Shown here: positions 40,787 to 49,153 of the stretch, in pieces
Numbering within the stretch: the first letter of the stretch is position 1
Layout of the letters: every line of letters begins with the position of its first letter
Origin: Paenibacillus periandrae
GTDB lineage: Bacteria; Bacillota; Bacilli; Paenibacillales; NBRC-103111
DNA: 64,000 nt
Assembly: GCF_022458865.1 (NCBI RefSeq)
Contig: NZ_JAJNMU010000005.1
Span: 248,001 to 312,000 of the forward strand
Direction: 5' to 3'
Position numbers and translations under genes: made by a program
Notes under the pieces: generated by a model
Databases searched by the model: none
What the model saw: the letters and a program-made list of their open reading frames with translations, nothing else
What the model was told of the DNA's origin: nothing

Positions 40787-41734
40787 TCAGTAGCGTTTCA
40801 GCATCCTCGCAGCTTCTTCACGGACCCGATTTCGCAGCGATTCCGGCTCAAGCACCACGACATCTGCCCCCCAGCCCAGCACCCAATGCAGCAGCTCCTC
40901 CGGCTGACGAACGTGAAAGGTCACCAATAAACCATCCTCATGATCCTCCATTTGTGTCATGAAAAAGCTGCCCGCCCCCTTAACTTTATCCGCAATATCC
41001 GGGTGTACTTGAACACGCACAAGGACGTGCCTGTCATCTGCAGGCTTGTGGTCCTGCAAATTAAAGTTAGCAGGAAATGTGAATGAATCCTCCAATATGA
41101 TCAAATCACTCATTCGGGATAAGCGAAAATGACGAAGCTCCAGACGCAGATCACAGTAGGCTACCAATATCCATGAGCCTTGAGCAAACACAAGTCCATA
41201 CGGGGCAACATCACGAACACTATGACGATTCCCATCGGCTCCAGATATGTTCTTCGTATAATGGAATCTGACCTTGCACTTATCCAGTATGGCTCGGCGC
41301 AAAGCTTCCAAGCATTCTTTTTCTCGCCCACTATTATAGGTTTCACCCGTGGTGAGCAATCTGATCGTCGTTCGAACCCGTGATGTCTCCTGTCTTACAC
41401 TTTCCGGTAAAATCGCTTCGATTTTGTCCCGAGCGCTTTGTGCTTTTGCACTGTAGTCCGAATCAAATTTATGCTCGACAAAGTCCGTACCCATCATTAG
41501 CGCCACGGCTTCTCCTGCGGTAAAGCTCACCGGAGGCAAGAAATATCCTTCCATCAAGGAATATCCTAACCCTGGAGCGCCGACAATCGGAACGCCTGCT
41601 TCACTCAGAGCTTGAATATCTCGATATATGGTCCTCGTACTCGTTTCAAACTTGGCCGCCAGATCCTCCGCCCTTAAAACGTCTTTGCGCTGCAGTTCAA
41701 GTACGATGGCTAACAGACGGTCTGTTTTGTTCAT
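40787..41734 (-). CDS. HTH and WYL domain transcriptional regulator (YafY-like)
   Basis: A 315-residue regulator starting MNKTDRLLAIVLELQRKDVL: a DeoR-type HTH (LAAKFETSTRTIYRDIQALS) at residues 20-50 and a WYL domain (GSWILVAYCDLRLELRHFRL) near residue 200, plus a WCX C-terminal part. WYL domains sense nucleic acid or nucleotides. The ATG has GGAGGGG ten bases upstream; the longer frame to 41896 lacks a site. Confidence 0.9.
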   Translation of the reverse strand: MNKTDRLLAIVLELQRKDVLRAEDLAAKFETSTRTIYRDIQALSEAGVPIVGAPGLGYSLMEGYFLPPVSFTAGEAVALMMGTDFVEHKFDSDYSAKAQSARDKIEAILPESVRQETSRVRTTIRLLTTGETYNSGREKECLEALRRAILDKCKVRFHYTKNISGADGNRHSVRDVAPYGLVFAQGSWILVAYCDLRLELRHFRLSRMSDLIILEDSFTFPANFNLQDHKPADDRHVLVRVQVHPDIADKVKGAGSFFMTQMEDHEDGLLVTFHVRQPEELLHWVLGWGADVVVLEPESLRNRVREEAARMLKRY

Positions 41735-41883
41735 ACCTGGTATCCCCTCCGGCAAATGGAATCCTATTATTGCCTTTGTAAAGCTTATCATAAAAATGGA
41801 TATACAGAAAAATGACTTCTTCACATGAAAGCGCAAATCAGGCGATTTTGCCGCGGCTGTCAAAGTCTCGTGTAGACAAAACA

Positions 41884-41918
41884 AGTAAAAGCACACCTGA
41901 TCAGGGTGCGCTTTTACT
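41884..41918 (-). terminator. terminator after the nir operon
   Basis: AGTAAAAGC and GCTTTTACT form 9-bp arms around a partly paired ACACC/GGGTG core. On the minus strand TTTTACTTGTTTTG follows. It lies 94 bases after the sumT stop. Confidence 0.7.
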
Positions 41919-42011
41919 GTAAATTACTATATTAACTATTATTTTTGCCATTACCTGAAGTAAAGCTTTATCTCAGTAGAAATCATGCTAAGAAATTGCC
42001 GTATTTCTTTT

Positions 42012-42779
42012 CTATCCGACTTGATGGATTGCATCCATCACAAGCAAATTTAATTGTTCTCGAACCTTAACGGATGCTCCGATAATGATAAGTGCAGGGT
42101 TCTTGATCTTCATTGCCGCTGCTTGTTTATGAATAAGCCCAAGTGTCCCCGTAACTGTTCTCTGCTGATCCGTCGATCCGTTCTCGACGATTGCTGTGGG
42201 CGTATCCGCATCCTTTCCATGCATCAATAATTCTGTGCGAATCCGCTCCAAATGGGTTATACCCATATAGATAACTAACATATCGACGCTATGTGCGAGC
42301 AAATCCCAACGAATTCGCGTTTCCGGGCTTGAGCAGCGACTGCCGGTGACAAAGGCTACAGAAGCACTCATTCCCCGATGGGTTAAGGGAATATCGGCTG
42401 CCGATGCCGCCCCCAATGCCGATGTAATACCCGGCACCACTTCATAAGGTATGCCACGCTCAGCCAAGGCTAGCGCTTCCTCCCCGCCCCGTCCGAAGAT
42501 GAAGGGGTCCCCTCCCTTCAGGCGAACGACGTTTTTCCCCTGCATGGCATATTCAACAAGCTTGCGATGAATTTGCTCTTGAGACATCGTATGCGCCCCT
42601 GGCGATTTGCCACAGTAAACGAGTTGTCCGTCCGGCTTGGCTTCAGCAAGCAGCTGTTCATTAACAAGGCGATCATAGAGGATAACATCCGCTTCCTTAA
42701 TAAGACGCAAAGCTTTCACAGTAATTAACTCGGGATCCCCAGGGCCGGCACCAACAATATGCACAGTACCCGTCTTCAT
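42012..42779 (-). CDS. cobA: uroporphyrinogen-III C-methyltransferase
   Basis: A 255-residue SUMT. Typical motifs: VHIVGAGPGDPELITVKALR at the N-terminus, VILYDRLVNE, VRLKGGDPFIFGRGGEEA, GVGITS-like VVPGITSALG and IYMGITH. It adds two methyl groups to uroporphyrinogen III, the first step to siroheme, the cofactor of NirB. The ATGA overlap with the transporter gene shows coupling. Last gene of the nitrite operon. Confidence 0.92.
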   Translation of the reverse strand: MKTGTVHIVGAGPGDPELITVKALRLIKEADVILYDRLVNEQLLAEAKPDGQLVYCGKSPGAHTMSQEQIHRKLVEYAMQGKNVVRLKGGDPFIFGRGGEEALALAERGIPYEVVPGITSALGAASAADIPLTHRGMSASVAFVTGSRCSSPETRIRWDLLAHSVDMLVIYMGITHLERIRTELLMHGKDADTPTAIVENGSTDQQRTVTGTLGLIHKQAAAMKIKNPALIIIGASVKVREQLNLLVMDAIHQVG

Positions 42780-43633
42780 ACGATTTTCTCGGCAACGGCT
42801 GTATCCCGTCGGGGTTGATTCATCTCTATCGTATTACCCAATGATGTCTTGTTGCTCTTCTGCGATAAGTACAACAGAAGACCCGTAAACAAGGCACCGC
42901 CTATAAAATTCCCAATCAGTACCGGAAGTTGATTCCACATCCACCAATCTCCCATACTGACCTTCGCCCCAAGCATCATGCCAGCCGGGATGACGAACAT
43001 ATTAACAACTGCATGCTCGAAGCCCTGCCCGAAGAAAATGAGGATAGGCAGCCACATTGCAACAATCTTACCTACCGTAGAGCTTGATGTCTGCGCCATT
43101 ACCGCTCCAAGCGTGACCATCCAATTACATAAAATGGCCTTGATGAACACAAGCATCATACCGTTCATTCCCATATCCTTGTAGGCGATCGTTTTCACCT
43201 CAGCCGTTTTGATCAGCAATTGGGCAAGCGGACTCGCCATGTCGGTTCCCATCTTTGACACCGTTAGACCGTATAAGGCAGCATAGATCGCACATCCAAC
43301 CAGGTGGCCTGCAATGACCCACGTATAATTTTTCAGCATCTTGCCAACCGTGGTCTGCTTCTTCATTACGGATAATGGAATAAAAGCAAAACTCCCGGTG
43401 ACAAGCTCCAAGCCCAACAATACAATAATAACGAAACCAACTGGAAATATGAGTGCGCCCACTATGCCGAGATTGGTCTGCAGCGTTGCTGTGAACGCCA
43501 ACGTCGTGGCACATGCCAAGATCGCCCCTGCCAATACACCGCGGATGAACATGTTCATGACGCTCATTTCGGCTTTAGTCTTCCCTACCTCCACCATTTG
43601 ATTAATGACTTGCCCAGGTTTGATATAATCCAT
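42776..43633 (-). CDS. nirC: formate/nitrite transporter family protein (NirC-like)
   Basis: A 285-residue FNT channel with six membrane segments (GVLAGAILACATTLAFTATL, VGFVIIVLLGLELVTGSFAF and others). The family carries nitrite or formate across the membrane; in a nitrite reductase operon nitrite import is expected. The start is the second ATG (43633), nine bases after GGAGG; the first ATG abuts it. Confidence 0.9.
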   Translation of the reverse strand: MDYIKPGQVINQMVEVGKTKAEMSVMNMFIRGVLAGAILACATTLAFTATLQTNLGIVGALIFPVGFVIIVLLGLELVTGSFAFIPLSVMKKQTTVGKMLKNYTWVIAGHLVGCAIYAALYGLTVSKMGTDMASPLAQLLIKTAEVKTIAYKDMGMNGMMLVFIKAILCNWMVTLGAVMAQTSSSTVGKIVAMWLPILIFFGQGFEHAVVNMFVIPAGMMLGAKVSMGDWWMWNQLPVLIGNFIGGALFTGLLLYLSQKSNKTSLGNTIEMNQPRRDTAVAEKIV

Positions 43634-43652
43634 ATTCGACATCCTCCCTCAT

Positions 43653-43964
43653 CTAGATAGTGACATATATGGAGCCATTGGTTCGATCAACCTCAACTTC
43701 GTAAGTGTTCACGCAGCCATCATCAGGTTCGTGTACATTCCCTGTTTGCAAATCAATCTTCCAGTCGTGCAAAGGACAGTGGACTTTTCCTCCGCATACC
43801 ATCCCTTCAGATAAAGCTCCCCCTTTATGCGGACACTTGTTTTCGACTGCAAATATTTCACCATCTGATAGACGGAACAATGCAATTTCCAGATTGTGCA
43901 CCACTATCGTGCGCGAGCCTTTTGGATCAATGTCAGACAATTGGCCAATTAAATATTTAGACAT
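43653..43964 (-). CDS. nirD: nitrite reductase (NADH) small subunit NirD
   Basis: A 103-residue Rieske-type protein: CPHKGG and CPLHDWKID give the Cys/His pairs for the [2Fe-2S] fold. It partners NirB in assimilatory reduction of nitrite to ammonium in the cytoplasm. GGAGGAGATCGC before the ATG; 34 bases after nirB. Confidence 0.93.
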   Translation of the reverse strand: MSKYLIGQLSDIDPKGSRTIVVHNLEIALFRLSDGEIFAVENKCPHKGGALSEGMVCGGKVHCPLHDWKIDLQTGNVHEPDDGCVNTYEVEVDRTNGSIYVTI

Positions 43965-43998
43965 GCGATCTCCTCCACCTTTCCTCGCTTGCTTGGTG

Positions 43999-46443
43999 TT
44001 AGTCCATTATGGGTTGTACTTGCTTCAGTGGCTCAAAGTTTTTGCGTAGGGAATCTTCGTTTACGATCTGCTTCCAAGGATCGGTAGTCATACTGAGTGC
44101 CTTCTTAATCCGTTCGCTGAGCACCGCTCGATCCTCTGGCTTTTCAAGCGCGCGTTTGACCGATTCCAATCCGACCCGCTCGATCCAGTTGGAGGTACGC
44201 TCGTTCCACTGCGCATTCTCCCGATAATATTGCAAGAAAGCGCCAGCCCATTCACTAACTTCATCCTCCGTCTTGACCACGCACAACAGCTCCGTCGCCC
44301 GGACATGAACCCCTCCATTACCGCCAACATGCAGCTCCCAGCCACCATCGATGGCAACAACTCCAAAATCCTTGATCGTAGCTTCTGCACAGTTCCTCGG
44401 ACATCCGGAAACCGCAAGCTTAACCTTCGCTGGTGTATTCAGCCGTTCAAGCTCCTTCTCCAGCCTGATCCCCATGGCGATGGAATCCTGCGTACCGAAC
44501 CTGCAAAACGTAGACCCTACGCATGTCTTCACGGTACGAAGTGTTTTACCATAAGCATGCCCTGAGGGCATATCCAGCTCTTCCCACATTCTCGGAAGAT
44601 CCTCTTTCTTCACACCAAGCAGATCCAGCCTTTGTCCGCCCGTAAACTTGACCATCGGAACCTCGTATTTCTCTGCGACCTCGGCTATTTTCTTCAACTC
44701 CGACGGTGATGTGACTCCCCCGTATATTCTTGGAACAACTGAATAAGTACCGTCCTTCTGAATATTTGCGTGGTATCTTTCATTCGTGAATCGCGACTCC
44801 TTCTCATCTGCATATGCTTCGGGCCAAAGCATACCCAGGTAATAGTTGAGTGACGGGCGACACTTGGCACAGCCTTCGGGATTCCGCCAATCGAGCACAT
44901 GCATGACTTCCTTGATCGTCATCATTTCCATCCGTTTAATCTCGGCAACAATCTCGTCTCTGGTTAATGAGGTACAGCCGCAAATCCCTTCCTTCACCTG
45001 TTCTCCAGCTTCATCACCGGCGTACATCCTCAGCAAGCCTTCAACTAACGGCTTGCATCCGCCGCAGGAGGCAGATGCCTTTGTACAGGATTTGATTTCA
45101 CCAACGCTCCGGCAGCCTTTTGCTATGACTGCATCCGCTATAGTGCCTTTGGATACACCATTACACCCGCAAATGATCTCGTCATCTGTCATCTCTTTAA
45201 GTCTGTTATCTGATGAAGCTGCCGTCCCTCCACCGATGGAGCCACCAAGCAACAGCTCTTTTTCGCGTCCCGCTACAACTTCTCCATTCTTGATCATGGA
45301 GAAGAACTTTGCTCCGTCATGAGTATCTCCGAGCAGTACAGCCCCAATCAGCTTGTCGTTCTGGAGTACGATTTTTTTGTAGACGCCGTCTACCTCATCC
45401 TGGTACCGTAAGGAACGCGAGCCTGCCGGTTCCTCGTATCTTCCTGCGGAGAATACATCCACACCTGAAACCTTCAATTTTGTCGACGTCACAGAACCCG
45501 CATAACCTACAGTCTCGACTCCGCCCAATTTCTTGGCAAGCACCGCACCCTGCTCATAGAGCGGTGCTACGAGTCCATACGCGATTCCACGATGCTCCGC
45601 ACATTCTCCGATAGCATAGATATCCGGAACGCTCGTTTCCAGCCAATCATTAACGACGATTCCACGGTTGATTTCAATACCGGAAGCTTTAGCCAGCTCC
45701 ACATTCGGACGGATGCCCACCGCCATGACGACAAGGTCTGCATCAATCTTGCTGCCATCCGTGAACCTGAGCGCCGTAACTCTTTTCCTGCCTATGATCG
45801 AATCGGAGTTTTTCGCCAGCAGAAATTTCATTCCCTGCTGCTCCAGCTCCGCCTGCAGCATCTTTGATGCTGTTTCATCCAGCTGCCTTTCCATGAGATA
45901 GGAGTGAATATGCACAACGGATACATCCATTCCTAGATGCAGCAAGCCTCGCGCCGCTTCAAGACCCAACAGACCGCCGCCAATGACGACTGCTTTTTTA
46001 TATTTGCGTGAGGAATCCATCATGATCTCACAGTCCTTGATGCCGCGAAAGGCAATAACTCCCTCCTTGTCGGCCCCCGGCAGCGGAAGCATGAAAGGGT
46101 TCGAACCCATTGCCAGAATCAACACATCATAGGAGACCGTTACGCCTTGATCGGAGACGACACGTTTACGAATCGAATCAATTTGTGTCACGCGATGCCC
46201 GGCAAATAATTGGATGTTATTATCCTTGTACCAGTCCCAATCATTAATAACGATTTCCTGAAGATCCGCACCACCTGCAAGAACCGAGGACAGCATAATC
46301 CGGTTATAATTAGGATGCGGCTCTGCCCCAAAGATCGTGATTTCATAAGCTTCCGGAGCTAGCTTGAGCAGATGCTCAATTGCCCGCACGCCCGCCATTC
46401 CGTTTCCGACCAGAACCAGCTTCTTCTTGTAAGTTCCTTCCAT
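43999..46443 (-). CDS. nirB: nitrite reductase (NADH) large subunit NirB
   Basis: An 814-residue enzyme: FAD motif LVLVGNGMAGVRAIEHLL at residues 9-26, NADH-binding AVVIGGGLLGLEAARGLLHL near 152, two BFD-type [2Fe-2S] modules (CGCNGVSKG near 426 with CGGC near 459; CGC near 488 with CAKC near 526), and the siroheme/[4Fe-4S] Cys set CVGSTFC (about 643) and SGCPRNC (about 681). It reduces nitrite to ammonium with NADH. Its leader carries a two-hairpin ANTAR site and a terminator. Confidence 0.95.
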   Translation of the reverse strand: MEGTYKKKLVLVGNGMAGVRAIEHLLKLAPEAYEITIFGAEPHPNYNRIMLSSVLAGGADLQEIVINDWDWYKDNNIQLFAGHRVTQIDSIRKRVVSDQGVTVSYDVLILAMGSNPFMLPLPGADKEGVIAFRGIKDCEIMMDSSRKYKKAVVIGGGLLGLEAARGLLHLGMDVSVVHIHSYLMERQLDETASKMLQAELEQQGMKFLLAKNSDSIIGRKRVTALRFTDGSKIDADLVVMAVGIRPNVELAKASGIEINRGIVVNDWLETSVPDIYAIGECAEHRGIAYGLVAPLYEQGAVLAKKLGGVETVGYAGSVTSTKLKVSGVDVFSAGRYEEPAGSRSLRYQDEVDGVYKKIVLQNDKLIGAVLLGDTHDGAKFFSMIKNGEVVAGREKELLLGGSIGGGTAASSDNRLKEMTDDEIICGCNGVSKGTIADAVIAKGCRSVGEIKSCTKASASCGGCKPLVEGLLRMYAGDEAGEQVKEGICGCTSLTRDEIVAEIKRMEMMTIKEVMHVLDWRNPEGCAKCRPSLNYYLGMLWPEAYADEKESRFTNERYHANIQKDGTYSVVPRIYGGVTSPSELKKIAEVAEKYEVPMVKFTGGQRLDLLGVKKEDLPRMWEELDMPSGHAYGKTLRTVKTCVGSTFCRFGTQDSIAMGIRLEKELERLNTPAKVKLAVSGCPRNCAEATIKDFGVVAIDGGWELHVGGNGGVHVRATELLCVVKTEDEVSEWAGAFLQYYRENAQWNERTSNWIERVGLESVKRALEKPEDRAVLSERIKKALSMTTDPWKQIVNEDSLRKNFEPLKQVQPIMD

Positions 46444-46472
46444 ATCTTATCTTCTCCTCTCGAAATTCCATT

Positions 46473-46533
46473 AAAAAAACACAAAAGCCCGCTTCGTTCC
46501 ACGATAAATAATCCGCGAAAGACGATAGCAGGC
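46473..46533 (-). terminator. leader terminator (attenuator) of nirB operon
   Basis: Minus strand: GCCTGCT (46533-46527) pairs with AGCGGGC (46493-46487), with further pairing TCG/CGA and TTC/GAA inside, followed by TTTTGTGTTTTTTT. It would stop transcription before nirB. Its 5' arm is also the 3' arm of the second ANTAR hairpin, so only one of the two structures can form. Confidence 0.8.
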
Positions 46534-46569
46534 TCCATTGCCACTTAAAGGGATACCCCATTGTACCCC
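46527..46569 (-). promoter_or_regulatory. two-hairpin ANTAR binding site in the nirB leader
   Basis: Minus strand: hairpin P1 is GGGGTAC-AATGGG-GTATCCC (46569-46550), a 7-bp stem with a hexaloop. Four bases later hairpin P2 is AGTGGC-AATGGA-GCCTGCT (46545-46527) with one bulge and a hexaloop. Both loops have A at position 1 and G at position 4, the known recognition signature for ANTAR proteins such as NasR and EutV. P2 excludes the terminator, so binding should allow read-through into nirB. Confidence 0.82.
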
Positions 46570-46592
46570 CGAATATGAAATTGGTTAATTCG

Positions 46593-46621
46593 AATATACT
46601 ATGCATTTTTCTTTATGTCAA
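46593..46621 (-). promoter_or_regulatory. nirB promoter
   Basis: Minus strand -35 TTGACA (46621-46616), 17-bp spacer, -10 TATATT (46598-46593). Transcription should begin near 46586, about 17 bases before the first ANTAR hairpin. Confidence 0.8.
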
Positions 46622-46752
46622 TATACATAACATAATTTTTCTAAAACTAAGCAATAGACAATGTAATTGGATCTGTGTTATATATTTGTGTGAGGATATA
46701 TAACAATAATAGCTTTATTCACTTAAAATCAGTGAAATGGGGGGAATCATTC

Positions 46753-47379
46753 ATGCGTTCATTGTTGGTTATTCATAACCAAAAATTGGCCCGGGAAGGC
46801 AGGTTCTTACCCGAATCAGATTCGCTTTCCCCCGAACGCATTCTACGCTCCAATGGTTATATCGTTACCTGTACCAGCAACCAGGAACAGGCTAGGCAGC
46901 TCATTATCGATGCGGACGCGAGCATTTTACATTTGTCAATCGATGAGGTTAAACCTTGGGGCACCTTTCTTATGCAGCTTAAGGCATTGCCTTTAATCTG
47001 GTGGTGTGATGAACGTTCTGCCTCCCAGTCCCTGGAAGCATGCGAAGATGACATGATGCTGGATGGCATGCTTACCCCTTTTATGAAAGGCTATGAGCTC
47101 CATTGGGCGCTTCACTTCAGTTCCAAGCAATTCGTTGAACGGCAGCAATGGTACAACGAGCGGGAGCAGCTGCTCAGCCGTATTGAGGAACGCAAATGGA
47201 TCGATATGGCTAAAAGTATTTTGTGTGAGATTAAATCCATCACTGAATCGGAGGCCTATGACATCCTTCGCAAACAAGCGATGAATGAACGTAAAAGATT
47301 GGTCGACGTCGCTACGTCCATCGTGAAAGTCTATCAATTGCTCCAAGCGGGCAAAGAAAGCGGGGCGAAGCCTAAATGA
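46753..47379 (+). CDS. ANTAR domain antitermination regulator
   Basis: A 208-residue protein. The N-terminal part (1-120) has the length of a receiver domain but lacks the acidic pocket and phospho-acceptor Asp (it begins MRSLLVIHNQKLAREG and reads SILHLSIDE at the acceptor site), as in AmiR. A short coiled coil follows, then the ANTAR domain at about 145-195 (EAYDILRKQAMNERKRLVDV). ATG behind GGGGGAATCATTC. Divergent from nirB, whose leader carries the matching RNA site. Without phosphorylation, a partner protein is the likely switch. Confidence 0.88.
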   Translation: MRSLLVIHNQKLAREGRFLPESDSLSPERILRSNGYIVTCTSNQEQARQLIIDADASILHLSIDEVKPWGTFLMQLKALPLIWWCDERSASQSLEACEDDMMLDGMLTPFMKGYELHWALHFSSKQFVERQQWYNEREQLLSRIEERKWIDMAKSILCEIKSITESEAYDILRKQAMNERKRLVDVATSIVKVYQLLQAGKESGAKPK

Positions 47380-48392
47380 TCACATATTTGAAGGAAGTCG
47401 GCCGTGGCAAACGCGGAGCCCGCGATTTGACATATGAGGAATCTCTAGAAGCTGCAGAACAAATCATGAACCTTCGGGCAACTCCAGCCCAGATAGGCGC
47501 CTTCTTCATGGCGGAGCGCATCAAGATGGAGAGCGTGGAGGAGCTGGAGGCCTTTGTAAAAGTATGCCGTGAAGCCGCTTACCGCGAACCGATCCAGGAA
47601 GGCATCGATTGCGCCGGCCCCTATGATGGACGTAATAAATCATTTTTCGCTACATTTGCCGTTTCGTTTCTACTCGCTGCAGCCGGATTACCGGTGACGC
47701 TTCATGGTACCGCCTCACTCCCCCCCAAGTGGGGAGTGACACTGCATGACATTCTTCTGGAGGCAGGCATAACTATAAATGAACGAACGCGCGTGGAAAT
47801 AGTTACAGCCGCTAAAGATACAGGAATTTTGTATGTTCCTGCCGAGAGCTGGTGCCCTCCACTAAAAGAGTTGCGTCCGATCAGGGAACAGCTTGGGATG
47901 AGGACTGTATTGAATACGGCCGAGAAATTGATTGATTACAGCTGCTCTCCTTACCTGGTATTCGGCGTTTACCACAACACTGTATTCGATCGGTTATCTC
48001 GGCTCACGACTCAATTGAAATACCGCAAATCTCTTATCGTCCAAGGTACCGAGGGCTCGGAGGACCTGTTCATCGATCGGCCGACTCGCACCTATATGGT
48101 GGAGAACGGACACGCTTCCCTTCATGTCGTCAATCCGGAGAACCTGGGGCTGGATACTCCCATTCCTGAGACAACTTGGAACGCTGCCGAGCAGCTTCGG
48201 GTAACTGAATCTGTTCTACACGGTGACGCACATATCGGATTCACTCATCAGGTGCTATTAAACGCTGCATACAGGCTTCATTTGGCTGACAGGGTTGAAT
48301 CTGTCGAAGAAGGCCTTTATACCTGCAAGGCCCACCTGGAATCAGGCGAAGCTTGGAAGGTTTACTCCAAGTGGAAGGCCATGCTCTCCTAG
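47376..48392 (+). CDS. TrpD-like (anthranilate phosphoribosyltransferase family) protein, probably non-catalytic
   Basis: A 338-residue protein of the TrpD fold: N-terminal helical domain (LTYEESLEAAEQIMNLRATP, QIGAFFMAERIKMESVEELE) and glycosyltransferase domain. The TrpD catalytic motifs are changed: GTGGD reads GPYDG (about residue 81), KHGNR reads LHGTA (about 109) and SSKSG reads PPKWG. It resembles TrpD2/YbiB-type proteins, some of which bind nucleic acid. The ATG overlaps the stop of the ANTAR gene (ATGA), so the two are made together; tryptophan genes are absent here. Possibly the sensor or RNA-binding partner of the ANTAR protein (inference). Confidence 0.75.
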   Translation: MITYLKEVGRGKRGARDLTYEESLEAAEQIMNLRATPAQIGAFFMAERIKMESVEELEAFVKVCREAAYREPIQEGIDCAGPYDGRNKSFFATFAVSFLLAAAGLPVTLHGTASLPPKWGVTLHDILLEAGITINERTRVEIVTAAKDTGILYVPAESWCPPLKELRPIREQLGMRTVLNTAEKLIDYSCSPYLVFGVYHNTVFDRLSRLTTQLKYRKSLIVQGTEGSEDLFIDRPTRTYMVENGHASLHVVNPENLGLDTPIPETTWNAAEQLRVTESVLHGDAHIGFTHQVLLNAAYRLHLADRVESVEEGLYTCKAHLESGEAWKVYSKWKAMLS

Positions 48393-48680
48393 ATATCGGC
48401 TCCTTACTCTCAAAGCTTGTCCCGCAGCCCTCGAGAGAGGGATAATCAAGGCAGGATTGAGGCTGTTCATTTAAATGGCAGTCTCTTTGCTGATTCAATT
48501 TTGCCACATTCGAATAGTCAGATATATCAAACAGCATGATATAATATGAGCATATACAATCCATACTCCACAAACAGTGTAGCCATGAATTAACAGTTAT
48601 GGGCAAACTAGCGTTATCTCATTCAGGGTATGGGGCTTGGACATGAGGAATTCAATATATCCAAAAGGATCGTGTTAAAC

Positions 48681-48791
48681 ATGATGGTTGCTATCATCTT
48701 TGGGTCGGTTATTTCTTTGATTATCGTATTGGGTTTGACTTTTTGGATTACCAAAAAAGCCTACTCACGTAAATGGGAAGAAGACGAATAA
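48681..48791 (+). CDS. small single-span membrane protein
   Basis: A 36-residue peptide, MMVAIIFGSVISLIIVLGLT at its start, then FWITKKAYSRKWEEDE. One membrane helix with a charged C-terminal tail, similar in size and layout to YtzI-like peptides. AAAAGGA lies about 11 bases upstream and a strong terminator follows 12 bases after the stop, which supports a real gene. Function unknown. The 288 bases before it (48393-48680) hold no other gene. Confidence 0.65.
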   Translation: MMVAIIFGSVISLIIVLGLTFWITKKAYSRKWEEDE

Positions 48792-48803
48792 CATGTTCAC
48801 AGC

Positions 48804-48847
48804 AAAAAAGCTATCCAGGACCGCTCAAGCGGAAGGATAGCTTTTTT
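48804..48847 (+). terminator. terminator after small membrane protein gene
   Basis: AAAAAAGCTATCC pairs with GGATAGCTTTTTT around a 17-nt region; strong intrinsic terminator that can act on both strands. Confidence 0.85.
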
Positions 48848-49027
48848 ATATTGCTGTAACACTTCGCCACAGCCGGCAGCAGCCATTTATTTATGAAATT
48901 TTTTTCCTCATTTGTCATGCAAGCGATGTGATTTCGGGAGCTGGTGAATGAATTCTCAATTTTATGTATATACCATTAACATTGAAACTTGGGTTCGAGT
49001 GGAATTTGTCGATGAAGGTCACTATGC

Positions 49028-49153
49028 ATATTGTTGAAGTTATTTCAAGGTAAATTCGAGGACCTGGGGCCCAATATCATTGGAACCAAGCTCGGACTGG
49101 TCGTTCCTGTCTATATGAACCTGACCTCGATCGAAGATTCGGCTGTCAAATAG
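49028..49153 (+). pseudogene. remnant of glycine betaine ABC substrate-binding protein
   Basis: One frame reads ILLKLFQGKFEDLGPNIIGT, then KLGLVVPVYMNLTSIEDSAV and a stop. This matches the N-lobe segment of OpuAC/ProX-type binding proteins (DLG-x-N-x-x-GTKLGLVVP-x-YM). Nothing upstream in frame continues it and no partner permease or ATPase is near. It overlaps the end of the convergent HAD gene by 8 bases. A short frame just before it (48948-49037, 29 residues, behind GGGAG) is unexplained. Confidence 0.7.

Noticed and set aside
46376..46606. 76-codon minus-strand frame across the nirB leader
   Set aside because: It runs through the two ANTAR hairpins, the terminator and into nirB in another phase; RNA structure explains the sequence better.
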